Assembly (NCBI GenBank): GCA_023333565.1
Contig: JAJKFH010003680.1
Span: forward strand, 2,976,001-3,040,000
Reading direction: 5' to 3'
Origin: Puffinus mauretanicus
Lineage: Eukaryota; Chordata; Aves; Procellariiformes; Procellariidae
DNA length: 64,000 nt
Part shown: piece by piece, positions 14,251-24,504 of the stretch
How positions within the stretch are numbered: position 1 is the first letter of the stretch
Layout: each line of letters begins with the position of its first letter
The notes under the pieces: model-generated
What the model was told of the DNA's origin: nothing
Databases searched by the model: none
The model's input: only the letters and a program-made list of their open reading frames with translations
Program-made: the position numbers and the translations under genes

Positions 14251-14780
14251 ATAGAATCATAGAATCACAGAATCATTAAGGTTGGAAAAGACCTCTAAGA
14301 TCATCGAGTCCAACCGTCAACCCAACACCCCCATGCCCACTAAACCATGTCCCCAAGCACCTCATCTACACGTCTTTTAAATACTTCCAGGGACAGTGAC
14401 TCAACCCCTTCCCTGGGCAGCCTGTTCCAAGGCCTGACCACTCTTTCAGTAAAGAAATTTCTCCTCATGTCCAATCTAAACCTCCCCTGGCGCAACCTGA
14501 GGCCATTTCCTCTCGTCCTATCGCTGTTACTTGGGAGAAGAGACCAACCCCCACCTCGCTACAACCTCCTGTCAGGGAGTTGTAGAGTGCGATGAGGTCT
14601 CCCCTCAGCCTCCTCTTCTCCAGGCTGAACACCCCCAGTTCCCTCAGCTGCTCCCCATCAGACTTGTGCTCCAGGCCCTTCACCAGCTTCGTTGCCCTTC
14701 TCTGGACACGCTCCAGCACCTCCATGTCCTTCTTGTCGTAAGGGACCCAAAACCGAACACAGGATTCGAGGTGCGGCCTA
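14251..14780 (-). mobile_element. CR1 LINE, 5'-truncated 3' end (copy A)
   Basis: Read on the minus strand, this is the last ~530 bases of a chicken-repeat-1 LINE. It begins in the C-terminal part of ORF2, passes the ORF2 stop (TAG in the ATGGTTTAG context, near 14344) and ends in the octamer-type tail (ATTCTGTGATTCTATG, plus-strand 14251-14277). The 3' hairpin that CR1 elements share is complete: GGTTGGA at 14280-14286 pairs with TCCAACC at 14309-14315. The high-coordinate edge near 14780 is an abrupt 5' truncation, typical of target-primed reverse transcription, and no target duplication is apparent, as is usual for CR1. The tail makes orientation certain. Confidence 0.96.
14465..14725 (-). 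pseudogene. CR1 ORF2 C-terminal remnant (copy A)
   Basis: An 86-codon open stretch matches the region downstream of the reverse transcriptase in CR1 ORF2. It contains the block [20 protein letters not shown] and then [20 protein letters not shown], both also present in copy B at 36.1-36.25 kb. After SQVT the frame departs from the one expected, because one base is missing in CAAGTAACAGCGATAGG (plus-strand 14517-14534). The correct frame then resumes one register over and continues to the ORF2 stop. It is a dead fragment with no start and no catalytic domain. Confidence 0.9.
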
Positions 14781-16454
14781 AGGCCAAATAAAAGCAGCTG
14801 TTGAGAAATCTTGAGAAAAACAGAAAATATGAGTATGCAATGGTGCGCCCAGTTTCAGGCCAAGTTGTGACATCACGTCTCACAGGTCTCGTCATGGAAT
14901 AAGATGTTCCTTTCCTGGACTAAGTAAGGAATTATAGCCCTGAACAGAGAAGTAATAATGTGGGAAAATACTTGTAATGCCCGCATCATCCCATCATGTG
15001 GGGTCTGTGCCTATCTGAATGCATCCCCACGTGTCAAAGGGCACAGTGATGGGGCTGTTAGAGAACAGTAAAGAAAAAACAACCCAGAGAAAGCAGACGG
15101 TACCTGGCCTCAAAGGAGTTAAGATCACAAGGGGTAGCTTCCCCCAGGCTCTCCCCAAAAGAAATGTGGAAAGCAAAGCAGATGTGGACAGGACACCCAT
15201 CCTAGAAAAAGGAGGTTCAACCCCACAGGCAAGAAAGGCAGGGAGACTCGGTGGAGGTGGGATGTTTGCAAGCCAAGAGTGTAGTACAGATAGGTTAACC
15301 TCTTTGTGTTACTTGCACCGTGTTGTAAATGCTTTGCACCTTTGAAGAACGAGTAGATCTTGTTTGACTTGAGAGCCACTTTCCCCAGTCCCTGTCCCAG
15401 GCTCCTGGCAGGACCCAGCCCTACTTGCGTGTGCTGAATCCATCCCCAGCTGCCCCAGGAGGCTGTAACCCTGCTAGCAGTGTAAGAGCAGAGAGGTGGA
15501 GAAATGCCACCCTGTATGCAGTAAAAACTTGGCATCTGGCAGGGACCACCTGGAAAAGCCCAGGGAGAGAGCTCAGGCACAGCAAGACACGAGAGGATTG
15601 GTGTGAATCAGTAATCCAACACAAATTCTATCATTTCTTGGAGTATACCCGCAAGTACAGGATTTTTTCAGTGTTCATGGATGTACAGACAGCGAAACCG
15701 AAGGAAAGTATACGATGATCATAATAGCAGCAGCTTTCTCTATGTATTTATTAAAGTAACATAAGGCCAAGATCCTGCTTCCTTCGAGAGTTTTGACAAC
15801 GCCTTAGTCGCCATTAAGATATTGATGTAGCATTATTTTCTCTCTAAGCCCCCTAATTTGCTCTCAATTCATTGTTCATGGGATTAAGCCCATTTTTTTT
15901 AATGAAAACACAAGAAAAGCTCAGTGACAGGAGGATGAAGGAAGTCTGTGCTATTCACCAGCCACCCAGCCACCCACATGCTATCTTAATTCATCAGCAG
16001 ACAAAGCCAGCTCTTTGTCTTTGCAGCTCCCTCTATGCCATTCATTCACGGTGAGATATCGCTCCCAGTAATCAAAGCCTGCCTATACAGGGGGAAGAAA
16101 AAAAAAGAGACAAAAACCATCTAATCAGGCCTTAGACTTAGCCCCATTGTCACAAAGACAGCTCCTTTTTTAAAAACAATGTATATATAGCAATAGATCT
16201 CTATTAAGCACCCTTTCCATGCAAAGTTAGATGGTAGCTTATGTAACAGGCGGGCGACATGAGTATTTTCTTCATTTACAAGACTTTTTGCCACTAATAA
16301 CAAATCAGCTGAGCATCAAGGGAAAATAATAATAATAATTCCCTACGAATTACGAAGAAAGGATACCCATAGTTTAAGGTTGGTTTAACCTTTGTATCTT
16401 CAAATGCTTTGCTTTTCTGTGCTTAATGAACTACATATGTGATTTGCAACTGTT
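14781..16454. other. Non-coding unique DNA, no gene seen
   Basis: The stretch holds T- and A-runs near 15893 and 16092 and an (AAT)5 tract near 16325-16340. A 151-codon minus-strand frame near 15.1-15.6 kb has no domain signal. No RNA gene or exon was recognised. Confidence 0.65.
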
Positions 16455-16600
16455 AAGGGGTTAATCTCTAACCATTGTTTTAATTGGATCAACAATTGGC
16501 CTTCCGCCACTTCCTTTAGAAGATTATTCCACGATCTAATAGAAATCAGTGCCAGAAAGTATTTTCCTGAGAATACGTGCCAGAGGAAACACTATGGGAA
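16455..16600 (-). mobile_element. Ancient CR1/L3-like LINE fragment
   Basis: Reading the minus strand, the segment resembles the end of ORF2 in old CR1/L3 LINEs: an AGGAAAATACTTTCTGGCA block, then TTAGATCGTGGAATAATCTT, then CTAAAGGAAGTGGCGGAAGG. In one frame the last part gives NNLLKEVAEGQLLIQLKQWL, close in pattern to the CR1 C-terminal motif (W-N-x-LP-x-E-V-x-E ... F-K-x-x-L). No octamer tail is left. It is much more diverged than copies A and B, so it probably predates the avian radiation. The family call is from memory of the motif order, not from an alignment. Confidence 0.6.
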
Positions 16601-18925
16601 TAGATAATGACCCAAGTTTCACAAGGATCAAATATTGCAATTATTATCATCCTCAGCCAGAGTCATGACAGCTACGACTGCATGTGGTCACACTTCCAAA
16701 ACTGCAACATCTTGGGAATGAGAAGCTAATGGAAAAACTTACCAAAAATCCTGCAGCTTGTACAAATGAAGAAAAAGGAAAAATAAAAAGCAATACCTAA
16801 TTCTGTATTGTGCCATGCTGCTTAGCAGTGGTACAAGTAAAGGCAAAATCCAGATCTCAATTGCTTATATATTTTTGTGGTGAACAATATTAAAAATGGC
16901 TGAGCAGCTGAGACATCTCGTCTGCCTTTTCCTCAAAAGTAGCCATTATAATTTACGTTACTCAATGTGAATCAGACCAAATCTATATCAAACCAGTAAG
17001 AAAAGCACTTTCCATGTTTTGCTTTTTGCTAGCACTTTTTAAACAACAAAAAAATCCTATCAGAATAAAATATCTTGTGTAACTTTAACTGTAACAGAAG
17101 TGTCACTCCTTCAGATCAAGGAAATCAAGTTCTCATATGCCTGCAGGCATAGCCCCAGCACCACACACTTGTGCAACTTACCCAGTGCCTCCGTATGGTT
17201 GAACACGTGCTGCATTTCACAGACAGCTCACGTGCTGGTGGCAGTAACTTTTCTCAGAAAAATATATTCTTTTGGCTAAATTTTCTTGACCTTAAGTTTA
17301 GCCCACAGGCATTGGGAGGGGGGATGCTATCAGCAGTGAAAATGCCTTTGAGACATATTTTTGCAGGATTTTTTTTTAAGCACTCACCATACAGACATCA
17401 TTATTTGTATTCTGAATGATAACTTGTATAATGCCCTTCCAGTTGCCATCTCTGTAAACTGGGCTATGAATACATACACATAAATACGTGCATAAATATT
17501 ATGTCTAGTTTTTCACCTTGCACTATGTATGCTCGTTCATATGAGTCCCATCACACAAGTGAGGGTTCACCAGTGTGAGCAATGAGATCCTAAATGTGCT
17601 GTACATGTTTTTCTAACGCTGATACACATACACAAGCGGACAATTTCTGGCACTATGCACAGGGCTGCATTACATTTAATTCTTGTACTGGCAAAGGAGT
17701 TTTAAGACTGGTATCATTGACATACAACCTGAAAAACACCTCAAGGAACCGAGGCCAACAAGTTTTGGATTTTAAGAGAGAAAACTCTCTGCTCTGGATA
17801 AAACAGGACTTCTGAGGCAACTTCTGAGAAGGTCCCTTTGGTGTTTGCCCCACTCTAGCCTTCCTGTCACGGACCTAGTGAGACCAAGAGCTTGCTTGAG
17901 GACACTTGAGCAAGCCTATGGTGGGCCAGCACCACATGCCCTGAAAGAGGCAGCAAGGGATTAGCAAGAGGAATAGATGAGCCCCTTCCCAGTGCTGAAG
18001 CTGACCCATGAGAAGCAATAAAAGGGATTCTTTGCCTGCATAACCCATTGGATAGACATTGACAAAATACTCCCTTTAGCTCTGTGGACAACTCTGATCA
18101 CAGCTTTCGCCCTCCCTCCAAGCCTTGGCTGACTGCAATCTGGCCAGTTTGCCTTGGGTTACAGCTATTTCCCTTTCTAGCCAAGTGGTTTTACGCAAGT
18201 CTCAGACCCTTGGGTAATCCCCTGTGCAACCATGTTCCTCTGCAGATGGAAATTCAATCTAGGACTTTAGGGACAGGTCACCCGCACAGGTTTCAAGCCA
18301 GAGGAATAGGCGGATGAGGCTAGGTCTGATGAAGAATGCCCTTAATTAGCTCCTCAAGGCTTGGTTTGTCTTATTGCTTCACCAAGGGTTGAAACTCTCT
18401 GTTGGCACTTTTGAGACATTCTCATCTACAGTCAGAAAGGCTAATTATTAATTAAAGGATAGCAGTGCTAAGTGATGTCTGTGTATTTCCTTCTGTCATA
18501 CAGCTGCTCTTATTTTCTGTATCCTATATCTATAATTAAGACTGTCCCAATGCTCTGCTCTTCACATCGATAAAACAGAGGTGGTGGGGATGTCACCAAG
18601 CCCTCTGCTTTATCAGCCGCGTACAGGTACCTCTGGATTCCCTTCCCAGAAGGATCTGTTTGAACTCAGCAACAGTAGAAAGGCCTTCAGCTACTTCAGC
18701 AATGAAAAGATTACAAGCTTGAATACACTTACATATGTTTGTCTCAGAATATAAGCAAATAGTGAAATTCTTTCTGCTAAGAGCAGCTGTCAGGATCCAC
18801 ACTGCTGGATCAGGGCATCCAGCGATAACGGCGTCTGTCGCGCGTGCCTGTCATCTTCCATTCAGTCCCCTCTGCGGGCTTTAAAATGTTCCTGACATGT
18901 CTCATCAGTTCCTGGTAAGGGCAGT
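16601..18925. other. Non-coding unique DNA, no gene seen
   Basis: AT-rich unique DNA. A short TGCCATCTCTGTAAACTGGG block near 17441-17461 faintly resembles the CATCTGTAAAATGGG block of a reversed MIR SINE, but it is too short to call. No exon or RNA gene was recognised. Confidence 0.6.
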
Positions 18926-19015
18926 GTCACTGTGCCCATTTTACAGGCAGGATGAGCAACTTGATTAAAGCCAAACTACGTGAAGATGGCTCTAACCAAA
19001 CCCAAAATCAAGTCT
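18926..19015 (+). mobile_element. Possible MIR/CORE-SINE-like fragment
   Basis: The block TGCCCATTTTACAGGCAGGA resembles the start of the MIR 3' half (CCCATTTTACAGATGAGGAA). It is followed by GAGCAACTTGATTAAAGCCA, weakly like the AGTGACTTGCCCAAGG block, and it ends with AAGTCTG. Spacing is right but identity is low. It could be chance. Confidence 0.3.
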
Positions 19016-19044
19016 GTTTTTTAATCAATAGAAAATTAAATATA

Positions 19045-19106
19045 AATATATATTGCTGAGATACAGTGATATATATATACACACACATATATATATAATC
19101 TCAGCA
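19045..19106. repeat. TA/CA microsatellite inside an inverted repeat
   Basis: A (TA)n-(CA)n-(TA)n core lies at about 19069-19097. It is flanked by TGCTGAGAT at 19054-19062 and its exact reverse complement ATCTCAGCA at 19098-19106. The whole could extrude as a cruciform, and the alternating core favours Z-DNA. It is likely polymorphic in length. Confidence 0.8.
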
Positions 19107-22052
19107 TACTTTATAAAAGCTCTCTTCAGTCTCCAGCCCATGTGAAATATTGAAGATACCAGACACATAAATTATATTTTTAGCCAGCACGGCCAGCGCT
19201 CACATGTTTATCTGTGGAAGTCTTGGGTTCATTTCCCAGGGACTATTTCACAATTATTCAGTGCCTGCTGCTTCCCAGAGTGCTAGAGATCTCCTTCCCA
19301 TGTGCAGTTCCTTCAAAAGGCAAATGACAAAACCAGCTCTGATGGTACCAAAAGAGCCTCTAACTTTGCAGGACACTGAAAGAGATGGGAATTGCTGGGT
19401 CGAAGTTTTGCTGCAAGAAGTTCACTGCTCATCAGCAGTGTGCTGTGTGGAACCACTGCACCTCTAATTTTTGGAAGGCGGGAAAAAAAAAAATCTTTGA
19501 AGAGAAATCAGTGAGAACATCCTAAAAATAACTGGGAACAAGTCTAGAAAAGTCTTTCTGTTGGGAGGAGGGGCTGAAATAAAAGAAGCAGGGCTGGAGA
19601 TGGCCGGGACGGTGGCAGGGAGAAGAGGAGAGCCTCTGTAACTCCGCTGTTTGAGCAGAGCGGTGGGGAGGGGAGTAGAGGAACCACCGGGCTATGAAAA
19701 AAGAAGGTTGTCAAACTGGGGACAAGACCTACTCTGTACGCTAATGCCAGTGGGACTGTAAAGGAAATAGCTCCCTGGCTTTTCCAGCTGGTGGAAAGCT
19801 CTTGCTGCAGCAGCTCTAATAGATGCGAGGGTGCAGTGGGAACGTGCTGCACCTGGCAGCGCTCAGCGGCTCAGCCTCGGGAGCACTGGCGAGACGCAGG
19901 GCTGCTGCCAAAATCTGCCTGCGGGCAGGGGCGGAGGCAGAACTGCCAGGCAGAGAGGGTTAAAAGTGGAGGAACAAAACAGAAAGGTGAAGAGGAACCG
20001 AGCGAAGGTGGACAGCAATGGCAGGGAGGTGCAGGGGTCAGAGCCTGCACAACTACAAACTACCAAGCAGGTTGGTTGGTCCCTTCAGTAAACCATAGGG
20101 ATAAAGATCTCTTTAAAACTCATTTTGGGGCATGGTCAAGGCATACAAAGTTTTTCAGCTCCCAACTGCTAGCTCCCCGCATCAGGTTCAGCTCAGAAGC
20201 AATGCACAGGGGTTGCAACACTCTCCTCTCTCAAGCCCCAAAACCCCACCAATAGACAAAAACAATGTCTCAGGGCTACGGAAGTGCTATAAAGGCCTGG
20301 AGAAGATGGAAACCTTTGCAGGGTGGATGCAGCCAGCCCACCAGAGCAGTGCAGACACAAGGCGGTCTGCACCGAAAGGCTGGGGTGACCGGGCTCCTTC
20401 TCCAGTGCAGTCCACAAGGATGGACCTGACAGAGGTTCACGTTAGGCACCTTTGAAGTTACACTACTCATATGTCCAGTAAAAGCCTCATTAGCTTGGGG
20501 CCTATAAACATATTGTATGTATTTAACCATGGTTTTATTCACTGATTGAGAAAATCAGAGGCTAACAGAAAGCAAATAAAGGGAAAATTCACACAGCTCA
20601 CTCGCATGCTTACAGGAGGCAGTACGTAATCGCTCAGACCTTCCCCAAAGTAAGACTTCAAAACAACTGTGGATCTGAAAGTCACACAAGGCTCTTTCTA
20701 GCCCTCATCTCACCGCAGAGAAAACACTCCTGATCAACCCTACTTTCCTTAAAATCTCCATGTCTCCCTCCATGCACCCCACACCCACCCTGTCCATGTA
20801 ACACAGACCTGGGCAAAGGAGCCAAGAGAGCACTGCCATTTAGTCTTCCCTGGTTGACTCAAAGTCTAAGATCAAAGTCTAAAACCCTTACTCTATATGC
20901 AGAAGCAGACATGAAGGCTCATTTCCTATAGATTTGCATCCTATGGTCAATCCTTCCTTCCCCAGCTCCTCCAAATCTCTTTTGTGCTTTGCCAATGAGG
21001 CAGTAACAGAGTGTGACTGACTCAGAGCCCCACGTGCCAGCTGGGCCACCACTGGGGACACGCTTGTGGCCACAAGGCCATCGTCTGCTGCAGTGATCGA
21101 GAAGCTGAGCTATAAATGTCCTTTCACTAGTGTCAGCACCCACTCTGCTCTATCCTGGTGCCAGTTTTCACAGAAATTGCAAGAATTGATTATCTTGGAG
21201 ATTCTCTCTTTGCCGAATGAAGTTGAAATTGGCCAGCAGATGCAAAAGATATTAGGGAAAGACTGACAGACAGAGTGACTTCCCAAGCCTCCTGAAGAAA
21301 CCAAGCTAAAACATGTAAAAATGTCTTGCTGGTGCTTAGGTGCACCTGTGAGATTTTGGATAGGCACAAGAAACAGGTTTGTTGCATAAGCAAGGAATGC
21401 TAATACAGTCAATTCATTGGGTAGGGCTGCACTTTAGAGCCCCTTTTTCAAATTTTCTCCAACCTTTTATTCAAATTACTTCCCTAAGGAGCATCTTCAG
21501 TACTAACTGACTCACATGCAGGGCTCAGGTCTGAGAGCCAGACAGAAACACACCTTCCCTTGACTCGTGCTTTCATTACTCCCAGTCAATTCCTTTCCAT
21601 CTTTCCCACCAAGATCTTTCCATCTCTCCCACGGTGAAGATGGAAACCCTCCACAGGGTACATCCCACCATCTGCAGCTGCCACATGAGAGGCAGGAGCA
21701 ACACCAATGCCACGCGCTCGGTGCAGCGCTGAGCCCTTCCATGCTCTAAGCCATGAAGACGGGCACCCAGGAGAGGGAAGGTGGGAGAAGCGGGAGGTAC
21801 GGGAAATATCTCCCATTTCAATGAAACGGCACCACTGCTGCACTGGGCTGGCCAAGTTACCGCTACAGAGTAAAAAACTTGGATAAAACCCGAAGAGAAG
21901 GGAATTTTCAGCCTCGGACACTTGACGCACTGGGCCAAATCTATTGCCATGGTGTGAATGCGTAACTTAAATGGAACTACAGCAGGGATCAGGGATATTA
22001 TTAATTCATATTCCATTTAGATTACTGTTTGAAAGTATTGTCTCAGCACAAG
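19107..22052. other. Non-coding unique DNA, no gene seen
   Basis: A G-rich patch lies near 19560-19680 and a GC-richer stretch at 19.85-20.05 kb, with a 154-codon plus frame overlapped by minus-strand frames. No domains, splice-bounded frames or dispersed repeats were recognised. Confidence 0.6.
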
Positions 22053-22080
22053 ATGAACAGCATTCCTAGATGCTGTTCAT
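22053..22080. other. Perfect 11-bp hairpin with 6-base loop
   Basis: ATGAACAGCAT (22053-22063) and ATGCTGTTCAT (22070-22080) are exact reverse complements around TCCTAG. The stem is too short for a canonical microRNA precursor, and pairing does not extend outward. It may be a protein-binding dyad or chance. Confidence 0.65.
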
Positions 22081-22943
22081 TTGTTTCTCTCTGAGAGCCA
22101 CAAGAAAAAAGAGATTAGGTAATTGCAATGCAAGCATGAAATACAATCAGTGATTTTATGAAATCTAGCCTGTCCCAAACCACAGTTTTGATATTGTTCA
22201 TAAACACCATCTGCAGATTTGCTTTATAAACAAACATTATGTTTATATTTTGTAAGAATACCATTTCCTAATGAAAAAAGATTTTCTTTTGTTTGAGGAA
22301 CTGACAAACCCAAAACCACTCTCATTCTCCTACTTTGCAGCTCATGGTTTCTGCCTAAAATATTGGAGAAACAAATTTAATCAAATACTCATGGAGCAAG
22401 AGAAATCACTACTGAGAAACAGATCTAAACTGAGAGGTTCACAAAATGATAAATACTTGGAAAAGGGTGTATAAGTGTCTGTCTCTGATAGTACCAATAA
22501 TAGGTTCCTTCAGAGGATGTAATGACCCATTCTCTAACACTGTGCCTGGAGGAAGCTACTTCCAAGAATTTGGTGTTCATAAGCACAAATGTTGATATTC
22601 CCACAACGTTTTAAAGTTAGCTAACAATTAGCTAATCTTAGCTAGAGTATTATGAACAGAGTCCACTAACATCCCATGCCTGTGGCTCCAAGCAGATGTT
22701 CAACAAAATAGTGTGCTGCCAGTTACCTGTTTTAAAATTGCTTTTTCAGTCTTTAAGGCTTTGTCTTTGTTCCTGTATTGCAGGAAGACCTCAATAGGAA
22801 ACTTGGGTTGGTGTTTTCTTTACCACTTGTTGCTTAATATAGCCTACAAAATCACCTTTCTTGTTTCTCCTTTTCTAAAACACTTTTAATCTTTCTTCAG
22901 AGGTAAAACTTAGTCATTTTTAGCCATAGCCTAAAAATTGCTG

Positions 22944-23854
22944 TTAGCAGAGACACTTCGAGATGGTGTTCACGACAGTAAGCTCAGGGAGAAGATAGCC
23001 ATATTCCTCAAATGCTTTGATAATATCAATTATTATTTTCCATCCTGATTTTTGCACGACGACTACCTTGTTTGCTGTCTTCAGTGATGTGCAGAACTTA
23101 ATGTTGAGTTGTCCAACTCTCCCCCGCAAAGTCTTGAGCCATTGCGAACCCTACCCACCTGCAGCACTAATGCAGTCTGCACTCTTACACTGCCCAAAGA
23201 GAATTTCAGCTTCTGCTTCATCATCTAATGGTATATCTTTAGAAATCATCTCTGTCCATAGCTAAATTTCTCCTAGAGCATCATTGTGAGAGTCCTCATC
23301 CAAGATTTTTTGGAAGCTGATATAAATTCTAGCCTGCTGGCTCTCTGACTTCACAGTATATTGGTTGCCTTAAAAAATAAAAAAGGCAGAAAACCAGCAT
23401 GAGTCTTGTAGTGGAAGACTTTTGGTCTTTTTGTAGCTCTTTCATCCATTTTTCTGGATGCTACCCTTCTGCTGATCTGTAATTCTCTATCATCACCTTG
23501 CAACTCCTGCAGACAATTACAGTATGTGCCATATTCCATTTCTCCCGGCGAGAAGTAGATTTCCACAGGTTTGTGTATTTTTGTTAGCAGCCTAGCACCC
23601 ACTTTAAGTGCCTTCAAGAGTCTTGAATGATTATCGCTCTGTCCCGCTGACTAATTTCTATTGAAGTTAGCATTTTGCTTAAACGCTTCCTCTTCCGATA
23701 GTTCGCTGACTAACAGTGCCTCCTCTTTATTATTGACAAAGAGAAACCTGGAGGAGTAAGCATGCTTCCGTAGGGCTGCATAAAACCTAACATGGGTGAA
23801 ATTCAGAGGGGTTTTCCCCACAAATCTTGTGATTCCGTATACGTTTATTATGAC
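22944..23854 (-). pseudogene. Unrecognised decayed coding-like stretch
   Basis: Two consecutive minus-strand segments are unusually open and have protein-like composition. From 23854 down to 23351 about 168 codons carry only one stop (TAG at 23651-23653). They include KHAYSSRFLFVNNKEEALLV, SELSEEEAFKQN and KPVEIYFSPGEMEYGTYC. From about 23368 down to 22944, in a different frame, another ~140 codons carry two TAG stops and include QQARIYISFQKILDEDSH, DIPLDDEAEAEILFGQCK and GWKIIIDIIKAFEEYGYLL. The change of frame falls near TTTTATTTTTTAAG|GC, which looks like a splice acceptor, so an intron or an indel could explain it. No family was recognised. It may be an old processed or duplicated pseudogene, a transposon or viral relic, or chance. 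Confidence 0.35.
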
Positions 23855-24332
23855 CTACAACATTTCATATCAGTTTCTGGCTCAGGTGATTCATTAAATA
23901 TCAGAAGAGCAAACAATATGGATTTATTTGACAGCCCTCAAATCAACAATTTTATGGTGAGTGAGTTCCCTCATAATGCTTCAAAAGAGTGATATTGTTG
24001 ATATACCTCAATGCCAGATATATAATAAGGAATAATTCTTCTATCATTACCATCAAAAATGACTGGTGTTTCTGAAGCAAGCTTAGCTCCCATCTATAAA
24101 CTGTTTTATTTACAGAGCGCTGTGATCATTACAATACATATGTGGGAGAGATCACTGCTTCTTTCACTAATACACACCCTGAGCATTTCACAGAGGAACC
24201 TGAAAGCAATTTATGAGAATAAGCTGATTCAGAGAACAGCAGAGGAAGGCCTGGATGACTTCATCTTGGACCAGTTGCAGCGTGCATCACAAAACACACG
24301 ACTGCTCCAAGTCGCGCACGGCACCTCCTTAC
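23855..24332. other. Non-coding, no gene seen
   Basis: This is the interval between the coding-like stretch and the exon-like segment upstream of it on the minus strand. A plus-strand frame (24059-24403) contains LDDFILDQLQRASQNTRLLQ and is polar, but it shows no known domain and overlaps the antisense exon candidate. Neither strand can be preferred. Confidence 0.5.
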
Positions 24333-24504
24333 CAGCGTGGCTTGGCGATGTTGAGCACAAACTTCCAAATGTTATGCACAGACAAGATATGCATCAATAT
24401 TAGAGTCGGGATAATTTTGCCTCCCAAAGAAGCAAAGGTTTTGCACCTCAGTAGGAGAGCGGTAGCACTGTACAGTGTCATAATCACACAATCCACAGAC
24501 ATTT
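24333..24504 (-). other. Exon-like segment with splice-like ends
   Basis: On the minus strand a 172-base segment lies between CCTCATTTTCAG (an acceptor with a weak pyrimidine tract) and CACGCTG|GTAAGG (a strong donor match). It is open in one frame with an ATG at 24500-24502. The translation is hydrophobic (VIMTLYSATALLLRC, then GGKIIPTLILMHILSVHNIW), like a piece of a membrane protein. A second frame is open for most of its length, so coding is not proven. It lies upstream of the coding-like stretch at 22.9-23.9 kb on the same strand, but no link is shown. Confidence 0.25.

Noticed and set aside
15125..15580. 151-codon minus-strand open frame
   Set aside because: Composition is aromatic- and proline-rich without any motif, and the plus strand is also open. 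No start context or splice support.
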